A stretch of DNA of 42,054 nucleotides from Tepidamorphus sp. (GCA_028280885.1 JANQKY010000098.1:1-42054), one strand, 5' to 3'; counted from the first letter of the stretch, positions 6,870 through 17,014 are shown. Made by a program: numbers and translations. Notes: a model not told the origin generated them from the sequence alone.

Positions 6870-9800
6870 ATGAAAACGCTTCATTTTTATTGGGTGCTCC
6901 TGCTCGTCATCGGGGCGTTTTTCTGGGGCCTGCCCCTGTCGGCCGAGCCGGCCCGGGGCGAGGCAGCGCCGAATCCGGTCGTCGATGGCGGCGTGCTGGA
7001 TCTGCGCGCGTCGAACTGGCGGTTTGCGACGGACGGGCCGGTTTCGCTGTCCAGGTGGGACTTCTTCGCCAACCGTCTGATCGCCCCGGACCGGTTCCAG
7101 GCGACCGACCCTCCGGTCCCGGACGCGGTCATCGCCATTCCGGGCTTCTGGAACGGCGCCGGGACGGCGGCGGGACCGATGGGACGGTACGGCTATGGCA
7201 CGCTGGCGCTGGCGGTCGATCTGCCGGCGCCGTCGAAGGGCCTCGCGCTGCGGTTCGGCCTCGTCATCTCCGCCTACGAGGTCTGGCTGAACGGGGCGCC
7301 GCTCGGCGGGCGCGGCCGGGTCGGAACGACGCCGGAAACCGCGCGCGGCCAGGGCGGCAGCCAGATCCTTCCGATCCCCGACGGGCTCGACCGCCTCGAA
7401 ATCGTGATTCACCTGTCGAATTTCGATTTCTATCAGGGCGGCGGCTCGTCCTACCCGATCGACCTTGGATCCGCGGCAGTCTTCGAGGCGTCCCATGTGA
7501 GGATGGCGGGCCTTGCGTGGTTCATCGGCGGCGCGCTGGTTATCATCGGGCTCTACCATCTGATGCTGTTCGCCTTCCGGCCGCAGGACCGCTCCACCCT
7601 GTGGTTCGGCCTGTTCTGCCTGTTGACGGCCTTCCGGACCTTCACGTTCTGGTTCGATGTTCTGTATGTCGTCGCCGGCGAGGACTATTTCACTCTCGTC
7701 CTGCTGGGCAGGGGGTTGTTGACGGTCGCCGTTGTTCAGGTGTTTCCGCTTTTCGTCGCCAGCCTCTTTCCGAAGGATTTCTCCAGGACCGTCTTGTGGG
7801 CATTGGTCGGTAGTGGTCTCCTTTGCGAGATCGTCATCCTGACCATCGGACTATACATATATATCGTCTACGCAATACTGATGTTAACGCTACTGGCATC
7901 AGTATATATTTCCTATGTCGTGATATTGGCGGTTCTCAGAAAGCGCGATCAGGCCTACCTGTTCCTTTTTGGCTGGGTGCCTTTGGTGGTTTCTTCAGTG
8001 TTGTCGATATCCAGTATCTATCAGATATCTTCCATTGGCGAGCTGACGCAGTACGGATTCTTGTTCTTCGTTTTCATTCAGGCCATCTTGCTGGCGCGGC
8101 GCTTCTCGCGGTCTTTCCGGGACGTCGAGACCCTGTCGCAGGAACTGACGCGCAACAACAGCCGCCTGCAGCGGCTCGATGAACTGAAGGACCAGTTCCT
8201 GGCCAATACCTCGCATGAGTTGCGCACGCCGCTGAACGGCATCATCGGGTTGACGGAATCCCTGCGCGCCGGCGCCAAGGGACCGGTTTCCGACAGCGTC
8301 GATCAGTCCCTGGAGATGGTCGCGCTCAGCGGTCGCCGGTTGTCGACGCTGGTCAATGACATTCTGGACTCCCAGAAGCTTCGCGAACGGGAAATCACCC
8401 TGTCGCGCCACGCCGTCGATCTGCACGCGATCGTCGAACTGGTTCTGCAATTGTCGCGGCCGCTGGTCGGCGGCAAGGATGTTCGGCTGTCCAATGCCGT
8501 GCCGCCCGATCTGCCCCCGGTCGATGCCGATGAAAACCGCCTGCAGCAGATCCTGCAGAACCTGATCGGCAATGCGATCAAGTTCACCCGGCAGGGCAGC
8601 GTGGTGGTGGACGCGGTGTTGCGGGGCGGTGATGTCGAGATCCGGGTTTCCGATACGGGGATCGGCATTCCCGAAGACAAGCTCGATCAGATTTTCGAAT
8701 CGTTCGAACAGGTCGATTCCTCCATCGAGCGCGCCTTTGGCGGAACCGGGCTGGGCCTGTCGATCACCAAGAACCTGGTCGAACTGCATGGCGGTACGAT
8801 CCGCGCCGAATCCGTGCCGGGCGCGGGCAGCCGCTTTATCTTCACCCTGGCGAAGGCGGCGCCGGACAGCGAGCGGGCAACCCTTCCGGTGCTGGCGACG
8901 CGGGAGGCCGCGCTACGGGGCCGGGCCGTCCGCGTCGATGAGACCGGGCTGCCGGCGGCGACCGGTAACGGATCCGCCCATCCCCTTGCCGACCAGGCCG
9001 GACGGACCGATCGCGCCTCGGTCCTGGTCGTCGACGACGACGAGGTCAACCGGCATGTCATCGCGAACTTTCTCGGCACACAACCCTACCGCATCATCGA
9101 GGCGGAGGATGGTGAGCGCGCGCTTGCCCTCATTGCCGACCGGCGCCCGGATCTGATCCTGCTCGATATCATGATGCCGAGGCTCAACGGCTACGAGGTC
9201 TGTCGTCGGATCCGCGCCGGTAGCGAAGCGCCGCAGGTGCCGGTGATCTTTCTGTCGGCGAAAGCACAGACCGAAGACGTGGTCGCCGGCTTTGAAAGCG
9301 GCGGCAACGACTATCTTCCCAAGCCCGTCGCCGGTCCGGAGCTGCTTGCCAGGGTGGCGACGCAGATCAAGCTTACACAGATCCAGTCCGAGATCGTGCG
9401 CAAGGAGAAGCTCGCCGCCATCGGCCAGGTGGCGACCGGCATCGTGCATGATTTCAAGAACGCGATCGGCGTCATCAAGGGCTACGCCGAGATGATCGCC
9501 GACGAGGAAGTCGACTCCCTTCCCCAAGCGAGCGAATTCGCCGGAACGATCGCCGCCGAGGCCGATCGTATCGCGGGGATGACGAACGAGATCCTCGAGT
9601 ATGTGCGCGGCGAATTCTCGCTCGATCTGTCACGGCTGCCGGTTTCGGATTTCCTGGTCGAGGTCGAACGCCATCTGGCACCGGTCTTCCGGCGCAAATC
9701 GATCGACTTCCGGATCACCAACCTGGCGGATCGGGCCATTGAAATCGACAGCGCCCGGATGGTCCGGGCCTTCCTCAACATCGCCGGCAATGCGGCGGAC

Positions 9801-10076
9801 GCCATGCAGGCCGCCGGTCGTTTCGAGTTGAAGGCCAGCGCCCGGCAGGGAACGGTCGTTTTCGAACTGGCCGATGACGGTCCAGGCATTCCCGAAGCAA
9901 TCCGGGACACCCTGTTCGACCCGTTCGTCACCCATGGCAAGGCGACCGGGACGGGATTGGGAATGGCGCTGGTGAAGGGCATCGTCGAGGCCCATGGCGG
10001 AACGGTCCACTTCGAAACCGAAACGGGCAAGGGCACGACATTCTTCATTACCCTGGCCGAAGCACCGCCCCACTGA
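6870..10076 (+). CDS. 7TMR-type hybrid histidine kinase with two kinase modules
   Basis: This 1068-residue membrane sensor starts with a signal peptide (MKTLHFYWVLLLVIGAFFWG). A periplasmic jelly-roll-like sensor domain follows (about 30-205), then seven predicted membrane spans (about 212-430). The first HisKA has its phospho-acceptor at H449 (HELRTPL), and an HATPase domain (about 545-670) carries NAIKFT, DTGIGI and GGTGLGL. A receiver domain has its phospho-site at D766 (LLDIMMPRLNG). A second HisKA-like segment has H860 (IVHDFKNAIGV), followed by a second HATPase with NAADAM, DDGPGI and GTGLGMA near the end. The fold order suggests 7TMR-DISM signalling with internal phosphorelay. No response regulator lies beside it, so output may go in trans. 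The start at 6870 is chosen because it begins the signal peptide. Spans 5-7 (about 7830-8070) are AT-richer than the surroundings. Confidence 0.9.
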   Translation: MKTLHFYWVLLLVIGAFFWGLPLSAEPARGEAAPNPVVDGGVLDLRASNWRFATDGPVSLSRWDFFANRLIAPDRFQATDPPVPDAVIAIPGFWNGAGTAAGPMGRYGYGTLALAVDLPAPSKGLALRFGLVISAYEVWLNGAPLGGRGRVGTTPETARGQGGSQILPIPDGLDRLEIVIHLSNFDFYQGGGSSYPIDLGSAAVFEASHVRMAGLAWFIGGALVIIGLYHLMLFAFRPQDRSTLWFGLFCLLTAFRTFTFWFDVLYVVAGEDYFTLVLLGRGLLTVAVVQVFPLFVASLFPKDFSRTVLWALVGSGLLCEIVILTIGLYIYIVYAILMLTLLASVYISYVVILAVLRKRDQAYLFLFGWVPLVVSSVLSISSIYQISSIGELTQYGFLFFVFIQAILLARRFSRSFRDVETLSQELTRNNSRLQRLDELKDQFLANTSHELRTPLNGIIGLTESLRAGAKGPVSDSVDQSLEMVALSGRRLSTLVNDILDSQKLREREITLSRHAVDLHAIVELVLQLSRPLVGGKDVRLSNAVPPDLPPVDADENRLQQILQNLIGNAIKFTRQGSVVVDAVLRGGDVEIRVSDTGIGIPEDKLDQIFESFEQVDSSIERAFGGTGLGLSITKNLVELHGGTIRAESVPGAGSRFIFTLAKAAPDSERATLPVLATREAALRGRAVRVDETGLPAATGNGSAHPLADQAGRTDRASVLVVDDDEVNRHVIANFLGTQPYRIIEAEDGERALALIADRRPDLILLDIMMPRLNGYEVCRRIRAGSEAPQVPVIFLSAKAQTEDVVAGFESGGNDYLPKPVAGPELLARVATQIKLTQIQSEIVRKEKLAAIGQVATGIVHDFKNAIGVIKGYAEMIADEEVDSLPQASEFAGTIAAEADRIAGMTNEILEYVRGEFSLDLSRLPVSDFLVEVERHLAPVFRRKSIDFRITNLADRAIEIDSARMVRAFLNIAGNAADAMQAAGRFELKASARQGTVVFELADDGPGIPEAIRDTLFDPFVTHGKATGTGLGMALVKGIVEAHGGTVHFETETGKGTTFFITLAEAPPH

Positions 10077-10094
10077 CCGCGTCGCCCGTCGCCC

Positions 10095-11306
<1,212 letters not shown>

Positions 11307-11450
11307 CGGCCCTTCGACATAGGCGGCGGACCCGGCGCGGCAGCAGCGTCGGTATCCTTCCGGGAAATCCCGGTTTACAGACCGTCCGGCAGCGCTTCAA
11401 GCAGCGAATGGGACGCCGGCAAGCTCCGCTGGTCCCCGAAGCGCCCTTGG

Positions 11451-12434
11451 TCAGGACCGCCACGGATCGTCGCCGGCCAGGAACGCGTTGACCATGGCGA
11501 AGACGGTCGCGGCCGACCGCTCGGCGCTTGCGAAATGCGTCGCGTTGGCAATCTCCAGGACGCTTCGGGTCCTGGCGCCGGCCTTCTCGAACAGCGCGAG
11601 CGCGTCGCTGCGCGTCGATGTCCGGTCCTCGCTGCCCCGGATCAGCAGCAGCGGGCAGGTGAGGGCGGCCGGGTCGTAGAGCGGGCGCCCGTTGAAGGCC
11701 TCCCAGAGATCCAGAAGCGTCCCGTTGGGCGTCCGGAAGGCCGGGGGATCCCGCGTAACGGAGCGGGGGTCGTCGGCGACCGAGGACTGGACGAGCGCGG
11801 TCAAGACGGCCTCGTCCCGCCATTCCGCGGCGCGGCCGTCGGGGATTTCGGCGTCCCAGCGCGCGCGTGTCTCGCGCGCGTCGATCCACCGCCAGGCGCC
11901 GAAATCGGATCGCGGCGCGTCGGCATCCGCCGGGTCCCTGAGCTGCGACAGCCAGCCCGCGTTCGGTTCGCCATAGATCGGCGCGAAGAGCGCCAGCCGG
12001 GCGACCCGCTCCCGGCCGATCGTCGTCGTATAGAGCGCCGTGGTGATCGACCCCCAGGATCCGCCGACCAGCCCAACGGCGCCGGTGCCATGGCGCGCGC
12101 AGATCCACCGCACCGCGTCGTCGATGTCGTGGATCGCGCTATCGGCCCGGGCGTAGGGACCTGTCGTGGCGTCGAATTGCGCGGAGTGCGACCGGCCATA
12201 GCCGCGAATGTCGAGCGCATAGGCGGTGAAGCCCGCATCCGCCGCCGCGCCGAGCCAGCTCGCGCCGGGATGCGGGATGTCGTAGAGGCGGCTCGCAAAG
12301 GTCGCGCCATGCACGAACAGCACGGGCGGGCCGCCCGATCCCTCGCCCCTGACCCGGATATGCAGCTTGAGCCCCGCCTCGTCGGACGACGCGATGAAGT
12401 GCGATACCGCAGTATCGTGTTCCCTCCAGCTCAT
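11451..12434 (-). CDS. alpha/beta hydrolase
   Basis: This 327-residue protein is a cytoplasmic alpha/beta-fold hydrolase. The oxyanion-hole motif is FVHG (about residues 40-43), the nucleophile elbow is GGSWGS with Ser126, the acid is in RGSEDRTS, and the catalytic His is in NATHFAS near the C terminus. All triad parts are present, so it should be an active esterase, lactonase or C-C hydrolase. The start at 12434 overlaps the dctM stop in ATGA, so translation is coupled. The frame is open further upstream, inside dctM, but that part is a shadow. Being co-translated with a TRAP transporter, it may hydrolyse the imported ester, lactone or amide; the substrate is not recognisable. Confidence 0.85.
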   Translation of the reverse strand: MSWREHDTAVSHFIASSDEAGLKLHIRVRGEGSGGPPVLFVHGATFASRLYDIPHPGASWLGAAADAGFTAYALDIRGYGRSHSAQFDATTGPYARADSAIHDIDDAVRWICARHGTGAVGLVGGSWGSITTALYTTTIGRERVARLALFAPIYGEPNAGWLSQLRDPADADAPRSDFGAWRWIDARETRARWDAEIPDGRAAEWRDEAVLTALVQSSVADDPRSVTRDPPAFRTPNGTLLDLWEAFNGRPLYDPAALTCPLLLIRGSEDRTSTRSDALALFEKAGARTRSVLEIANATHFASAERSAATVFAMVNAFLAGDDPWRS

Positions 12435-13723
12435 TGCAGCAGGCCCGGCAGCATCGTGACCAGCCCCGGCATCGCCCACAGGCAGACCATGCCGACAAGG
12501 AAGATCCCGACGACCGGCCAGGCGGACATAAACACGTCCCGTGTCGACAGGTCCGGATTGGCGCCCTTCAGCGCGAACAGGGTGTAGCCGAAGGGCGGAG
12601 TCATCGAGCCGACGGTCAGGTTGATCATGAACAGCGCCCAGAACCAGATCGGATCGAATTCCATCGCCTTGACGATCGGCTGGTAGATCGGGATCGCCAG
12701 CAGCATGAAGGCGAGCCAGTCGATGAACATGCACAGGAAGAACGGGATCAGCATCATGATCAGGAAGGTCAGGTCCGGCCCGAGATCGAGCAGGTTGACG
12801 GTGCTGACCAGGCCGCGGGTCGCGCCGGAAAAGGACAGGAGCTGGCTGAACAGCTTGGCCGACGCGACGATGATCAGGATGACGGTGGCGGTCGTCGCCG
12901 CGGACGCGACGGCCGCGCGCAGCATCGCCGGTGTGAGGCGGCCGAACAAGGCCGCCACGACGAGCGCGCCCAGGACGCCGGTCGCAGCCGATTCAGACGG
13001 GGTCGCGATCCCCAGGATGATCAGTCCCATGACCGCGAAGACGACCACCAGGAACGGCGCCATGCGCAACAGCGCGCGCCCGGCGCTTCCCGTTCGCTCA
13101 GGCGGCACATCCGCGCGCGCCATGCCGGCGATGCGCAGATAGACGTAGCCGAGCGTCAGGGCGGCAAGCAGCACGCCGGGCACGAGGCCGGCGACCAGCA
13201 GGCCGGCGATCGAGACATCGGCGAGCGAACCGACGATGATCGCGACGAGGCTCGGCGGAATGATCGGCGCCAGGCTGGCGCCGGCCAGGATCGTGCTCGC
13301 CGACAGGCGGGTGTCGTAGCCGCGCCGCTGCATCAGCGGCAGCACGGAGCGTCCGAGCATCGCCGCGACGGCGACGGCTGATCCCGACAGCGCGCCGAAC
13401 ACGGTCGACAGGCCGATGACGACCGCATAGAGCCGGCCGCGCAGCTTGCCGATCAGCCGGTCGACGCTGTCGAACAACACGTCGACCGTGCCCGACCGGA
13501 ACAGGATCTCGCCCATCAGCACGAACAGCGCCACCGTCATCAGCGACGGCGACGTCGCCGTCTCGTAGAGCGAATTGGCGAACAGCCCGAAGCCGCGCGG
13601 CCCGATCAGCCAGATGACGCCGACCAGATTGAGAATGAGGAAGCCGATAAAGACCCGCACGCCGAGAAACAGCAGGGTCAAGAGCAGCGCGATGGCAAGC
13701 GCCAGGAGGACGAACCAGCTCAT
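12431..13723 (-). CDS. dctM: TRAP transporter large permease (DctM)
   Basis: This 430-residue polytopic protein is the Na+-coupled transmembrane subunit of a TRAP transporter. It has about twelve spans and DctM-family signatures: FALMGEILFRSG-like LFVLMGEILFRSG, ALSGSAVAVAAMLGR, GASLAPIIPPSLVAII and the C-terminal TVGSMTPPFGYTLFALKG. I chose the ATG at 13723, which overlaps the dctQ stop as ATGA; an upstream ATG at 13735 would add four residues. It lies in the order dctP-dctQ-dctM-hydrolase-MFS. The substrate of the system is set by the binding protein, not by this subunit, and is unknown. Confidence 0.92.
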   Translation of the reverse strand: MSWFVLLALAIALLLTLLFLGVRVFIGFLILNLVGVIWLIGPRGFGLFANSLYETATSPSLMTVALFVLMGEILFRSGTVDVLFDSVDRLIGKLRGRLYAVVIGLSTVFGALSGSAVAVAAMLGRSVLPLMQRRGYDTRLSASTILAGASLAPIIPPSLVAIIVGSLADVSIAGLLVAGLVPGVLLAALTLGYVYLRIAGMARADVPPERTGSAGRALLRMAPFLVVVFAVMGLIILGIATPSESAATGVLGALVVAALFGRLTPAMLRAAVASAATTATVILIIVASAKLFSQLLSFSGATRGLVSTVNLLDLGPDLTFLIMMLIPFFLCMFIDWLAFMLLAIPIYQPIVKAMEFDPIWFWALFMINLTVGSMTPPFGYTLFALKGANPDLSTRDVFMSAWPVVGIFLVGMVCLWAMPGLVTMLPGLLQ

Positions 13724-14193
13724 GACCGGCGGCATCCATGGCGCAGGAAGTGCAGGGCCGCGCTGCCAAGGCCGAGCGCCAGCACGGCGGTGATCGTCCA
13801 GCGCGGAATGGGATGGGCGGCATTGGTGAGGACGCCGCGTTCGAACTGCTTTGCCGCTTCCATCGCCACGATCCAGGCGGTCAGCGCACAGGCCGCGCAG
13901 GCGAGCAGGGTGTTGAACCGCCCGAGCGGCGCGGCAAGACGCGGCGGCAGGCTGTCGGGAATGACGTCGATCGCGATATGGGCAAGCCGGCGCGAGACGT
14001 CGGGCAGGGCCAGGAAGATCAAAAGGGCGAGGCAGTATTGCACCGCCTCGTTCGTCCAGGTGGTGGGCGCGTTGAAGAAATACCGCGCGCCCACCTCATA
14101 GAGATAGAGACCGCAGGCCAGGCACAAGGCCAGCCCGGCCATCACGAACAGGCCGCGCGAACTGGCATCGTGCAGTCGGGCAAGTGTAGCCAT
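13720..14193 (-). CDS. dctQ: TRAP transporter small permease (DctQ)
   Basis: This 157-residue protein has four predicted membrane spans and the DctQ family signature YEVGARYFFNAPTTWTNEAVQY at the first loop, followed by HIAIDVIPDSL. It forms the small membrane subunit that holds DctM and docks the binding protein. The gene starts five bases after the dctP stop and overlaps dctM, showing tight coupling. Nothing is unusual in length or motifs. Confidence 0.9.
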   Translation of the reverse strand: MATLARLHDASSRGLFVMAGLALCLACGLYLYEVGARYFFNAPTTWTNEAVQYCLALLIFLALPDVSRRLAHIAIDVIPDSLPPRLAAPLGRFNTLLACAACALTAWIVAMEAAKQFERGVLTNAAHPIPRWTITAVLALGLGSAALHFLRHGCRRS

Positions 14194-14198
14194 CCCGG

Positions 14199-15176
14199 TC
14201 AGTCGGACAGGCCGGCCTTGCGGGCGAGCGCGCGCAGGGCCTCGGTCTCGTCCGGTGCCGATTTGGCGGCGACCGACCAGACACCATCCGACCAGAGCGT
14301 CTCGAATTGCGCGCCCTCGGCTTCCGGGAAGGCGGTCATCTTCATGCCGAGATCGAGAAGCGCGGCCTTCTCGGCGGCGGCAAGGTCGTCGAACCGGGTA
14401 ATGGTCTCCGTTTCAAGGCGGATCGCGGCGCGTTCGACGGCGGCCTTCTGGTCGTCCGAAAGCGCGTTCCAGCGATCGAGATTCATGAAGATCATCACCC
14501 CGACCTGGCCGAACACCGGATCGGCCATGTAGTCGGCGACCTCGTACCACTTGAAGTCCCTGGCGCCGGTCAGGCCCCAGGCCGCGCCGTCGACGACGCC
14601 CGTCTGCAGCGCCGAATAGACCTCGCCACCGGGAATGACCACGCCGGTGCCGCCAAGCGCCTCGATCATCGGGTGATAGCTCACCGTGCCGCGGATCTTG
14701 CGGCCGTTAAGGCCGGGTTCGCCGGCAATCGGGTCCTTGAGGAAATACCGGAACCCCTTCGAACCGGTCGCCGGCGCGGCGATCAGCTTCATGCCGCGGT
14801 CCTGATAGTGCCGGTCGATGAAATCGATGATGCCGCCGGAGCGCCGGGTGTCCGGATCAGCGCCGATCGCGTCGATCGCAAGCCCGACCGGGGTCGTGCC
14901 GGCATGATAGGCGGGATGGGTGAAGAGCAGGTCGAACACGCCCGCCTGCACCGGCTCGAACTGCTCGAAGGTCGGAACGGCATCGGGCCCGGTGAAGCCG
15001 ATCGACAGGTCGCCACCGCTCTCCTCGGCCAGGATGTCCATGAAGGGCTTGGCGATTTCGGCGGTGAACACGAACCCCTCCGGGAACCCGCCAATCATGC
15101 TCAGCTCTTCGGCGTTCGCGGCCGGGGCGGCCGTTGCGATCGCCAGCGCGCCGAACCAGTAGGTCAGTTGTTTCAT
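14199..15176 (-). CDS. dctP: TRAP substrate-binding protein (DctP)
   Basis: This 325-residue periplasmic binding protein has a signal peptide ending near ANA-EE (about residue 22). It carries the DctP core with the carboxylate-binding arginine in GRKIRGTVSYHPMIEALGG (about R162) and the following VVIPGGEVYSALQTGVVDG. It should capture an organic acid and hand it to DctQM. The start was chosen at 15176, where a signal peptide begins; the upstream frame runs into the operator region. Its promoter region contains the MarR-type inverted repeat at 15220-15259, so induction is probably by relief of MarR repression. The substrate cannot be read; the short sequence between arginine and loop differs from C4-dicarboxylate-type proteins. 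Confidence 0.9.
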   Translation of the reverse strand: MKQLTYWFGALAIATAAPAANAEELSMIGGFPEGFVFTAEIAKPFMDILAEESGGDLSIGFTGPDAVPTFEQFEPVQAGVFDLLFTHPAYHAGTTPVGLAIDAIGADPDTRRSGGIIDFIDRHYQDRGMKLIAAPATGSKGFRYFLKDPIAGEPGLNGRKIRGTVSYHPMIEALGGTGVVIPGGEVYSALQTGVVDGAAWGLTGARDFKWYEVADYMADPVFGQVGVMIFMNLDRWNALSDDQKAAVERAAIRLETETITRFDDLAAAEKAALLDLGMKMTAFPEAEGAQFETLWSDGVWSVAAKSAPDETEALRALARKAGLSD

Positions 15177-15215
15177 CTTGTCCTCCCTGAGGCACCAGGC
15201 GGTGCCGGAGCGCCA

Positions 15216-15259
15216 ATATGGTACCATATGGAACCAAATGTAAAGTTCCAAATGGTACC
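15216..15259. promoter_or_regulatory. MarR-type operator: nested long inverted repeat
   Basis: ATATGGTACCATAT (15216-15229) is a perfect 14-bp palindrome. On a larger scale GGTACCATATGGAAC (15220-15234) and GTTCCAAATGGTACC (15245-15259) form a 15-bp inverted repeat with one mismatch and a 10-nt spacer. A third imperfect palindrome (15225-15240) overlaps. The block lies between the divergent starts of dctP (15176) and the MarR gene (15284), so it very likely binds that MarR dimer cooperatively at two or more sites. Confidence 0.8.
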
Positions 15260-15283
15260 TTTTTTGTGCTATCGCCTGTTTCC

Positions 15284-15820
15284 ATGACAGATCAGAGCCT
15301 TGCCGATACGCCCGCCCCGCGCCGCCCGGACGACGACCTGGCCGAGCGGTTCGGCGATCTCGCCCTCAAAATGCTGAACGACACCGAGCTGTCGGATGTG
15401 TGGCGGCTGAACTTCCTTGCGAACTTTTTCGTCGGCAAGGCGTATCGGATCCTCGAGGCCAGGTTCGGCATCTCGCGGCCGGAATTCGTCATTCTCTACT
15501 GCCTGTCGCAGCGGGCGGGGCTGGTGGCGCAGGAAGTCTGCGACGTGACCGGCCTGCCCAAGAATTCGATCAGCCGCGCCGTCCTGTCCCTGTTGAATCG
15601 GCAGTTGATCGAACGCGCGCCGAGCCCGAAGGACGGCCGGGCGAAGTCCCTGATCATGACCGACAACGGGCGCCGCCTGATCGCGGAAATCGTCCCGGTT
15701 TTCGAAACGCGCCAGTCGCGCATGCTGGCCGCGCTCGACGCCGGCGAGCAGCGCGACTTCCGGCGGCTTCTGATGAAGCTGATCGACGGGCTGCCCGAAT
15801 GGGTGGACGCCGAGCGCTGA
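15284..15820 (+). CDS. MarR-family transcriptional regulator
   Basis: This 178-residue protein has the full MarR fold: an N-terminal dimer helix (WRLNFLANFFVGKAYRIL), helix-turn-helix residues around 75-110 with VAQEVCDVTGLPKNSISRAV, and a wing with the DGR motif SPKDGRAKSLIMTDNGR. It probably represses the divergent dctPQM-hydrolase-MFS operon and its own gene from the inverted repeat at 15216-15259, and releases DNA when a carboxylate or hydrolysis product binds. The ATG at 15284 is preferred; an upstream start at 15218 would place the operator inside the coding region. It converges with the aldolase gene, with 7 bp between stops. Confidence 0.92.
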   Translation: MTDQSLADTPAPRRPDDDLAERFGDLALKMLNDTELSDVWRLNFLANFFVGKAYRILEARFGISRPEFVILYCLSQRAGLVAQEVCDVTGLPKNSISRAVLSLLNRQLIERAPSPKDGRAKSLIMTDNGRRLIAEIVPVFETRQSRMLAALDAGEQRDFRRLLMKLIDGLPEWVDAER

Positions 15821-15827
15821 GCGGCGG

Positions 15828-16610
15828 CTACCGTTCCCGAAGCGCCGTCGTCCAGTCCGCGAAGGCTTGCGCGACCAGGATCTTGTCCGAGCCGAGCACG
15901 AACGTGCTGACGCCGCGCGCTTGCCACTGCGTGGCCAGGTCCCGGCATTCGGCGAGATCGGGTGAGAAGATCGGCATGATCACGGGCAGATCATGACGGA
16001 CCGCGCAGGCGACCATATCCTCCACCGCCGCGCGGACCGGCGGGGCGCGCCAGTCGCCGCTGAGCCCCATCGAGACCGACAGGTCGAAGGGCCCGCACAT
16101 CAGCGCGGTCAGGTCCTTCGTCGCGCAGATATCGGCGATATTGCGGGCCCCTTCGACGGTCTCGACCAGCGCGATCGCCCCGGTGCGCCCTTCCTCCTGC
16201 GCGACATAGTCCTGCCAGTTGCGGATGAAATGCCCGCCCGACCGGCAGCACGGACAGGCGCCGCGCAGGCCGTGCGGCCCGAACCGCGTCGCGGCGACGG
16301 CGCGCGCGGCCTCTTCGCCCGTCTCCACATTGGGCACGACCACGTGGCGGATGCCGGCATCGAGCGCCTTCATGATCTCGACGGGATCGTTGCGCGAGAC
16401 GCGTAACGCCGAGGCGATGTCGTTGGCATCGGCGGCACGAGCGAGGTTTTCCGCCGTCTCGATGCCGAACACCCCGTGCTGGCAGTCGATAATGGTGAAA
16501 CCGAAGCCGTTGAGGCCGATCAGGTCGACGATTTCCGGCGCGGCGATCTGCGACCATGTGCCGGTCGCAAGATCCTCGGACTGAAGGAGCGCTTTGAGAT
16601 CACGGCTCAT
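15828..16610 (-). CDS. HpcH/HpaI-type class II aldolase
   Basis: This 260-residue TIM-barrel enzyme belongs to the HpcH/HpaI family, which cleaves 4-hydroxy-2-oxo acids to pyruvate (or oxaloacetate/glyoxylate relatives) and an aldehyde with a divalent metal. Visible signatures are IDCQHGVFGIETAENLA, RVSRNDPVEIMKALDAG (active-site Arg), VETVEGARNI (metal Glu) and CGPFDLSVSMGL (metal Asp). An unusual cysteine cluster, GACPCCRSGG, sits after the conserved GLRG turn, where relatives usually have an Ala/aromatic-rich loop. The start at 16610 overlaps the RidA stop as ATGA. It is the last gene of the BKACE-TRAP-E1 operon and probably works in the lower part of the same pathway. Confidence 0.88.
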   Translation of the reverse strand: MSRDLKALLQSEDLATGTWSQIAAPEIVDLIGLNGFGFTIIDCQHGVFGIETAENLARAADANDIASALRVSRNDPVEIMKALDAGIRHVVVPNVETGEEAARAVAATRFGPHGLRGACPCCRSGGHFIRNWQDYVAQEEGRTGAIALVETVEGARNIADICATKDLTALMCGPFDLSVSMGLSGDWRAPPVRAAVEDMVACAVRHDLPVIMPIFSPDLAECRDLATQWQARGVSTFVLGSDKILVAQAFADWTTALRER

Positions 16611-17011
16611 GCGGTCTCGAGCCCCACAATGGCCGTGCATTTGATCTCGACCAGGATACCCGGCATCGAGAAGCCTTTCACGGCAAAGCCCGCCCAGGTC
16701 GGATAGCGGCTTGTGAAGTAGCGGTCCTTGACGGCCATGAAACTCGCAAGATCGGCCATGTCGTCGGCAAACCAGGTCTCCAGTTCGACGACATCGTCGA
16801 AGTCCGCGCCGGCGGCGTTGAGCACCCTGCCGACATTCTCGAAGGCCTGCGCGTATTGCGCTTCCGCCCCCTCGACGACGTTCAGGTTTTCATCGCGGCC
16901 GACCTGGCCGGAGATGTAGAGCGTGTCGCCGATCAGCAGGCCGGGCGCGTAGTGGTAGGTGTCATAAATATTCTCCATCCCCGGCGGGATGATCACTCTG
17001 CGGGTCGGCAC
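16607..17011 (-). CDS. RidA-family protein lacking the usual catalytic Arg
   Basis: This 134-residue protein is a trimeric-type RidA/YjgF/UK114 member: LYISGQVGRDENLNVV and AQAFENVGRVLNAAGADFDDVVELETW match the family. At the place of the usual PxRxxVxVxxLP segment the sequence reads YPTWAGFAVKGFSMPG. The arginine that lets RidA deaminate 2-aminoacrylate imines is therefore missing. It likely belongs to one of the Arg-less Rid subfamilies, whose reactions are mostly unknown. It begins three bases after the E1 stop and overlaps the aldolase start, so it is an integral part of the operon, perhaps handling an unstable enol or imine intermediate. Confidence 0.85.
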   Translation of the reverse strand: MPTRRVIIPPGMENIYDTYHYAPGLLIGDTLYISGQVGRDENLNVVEGAEAQYAQAFENVGRVLNAAGADFDDVVELETWFADDMADLASFMAVKDRYFTSRYPTWAGFAVKGFSMPGILVEIKCTAIVGLETA

Positions 17012-17014
17012 GGC

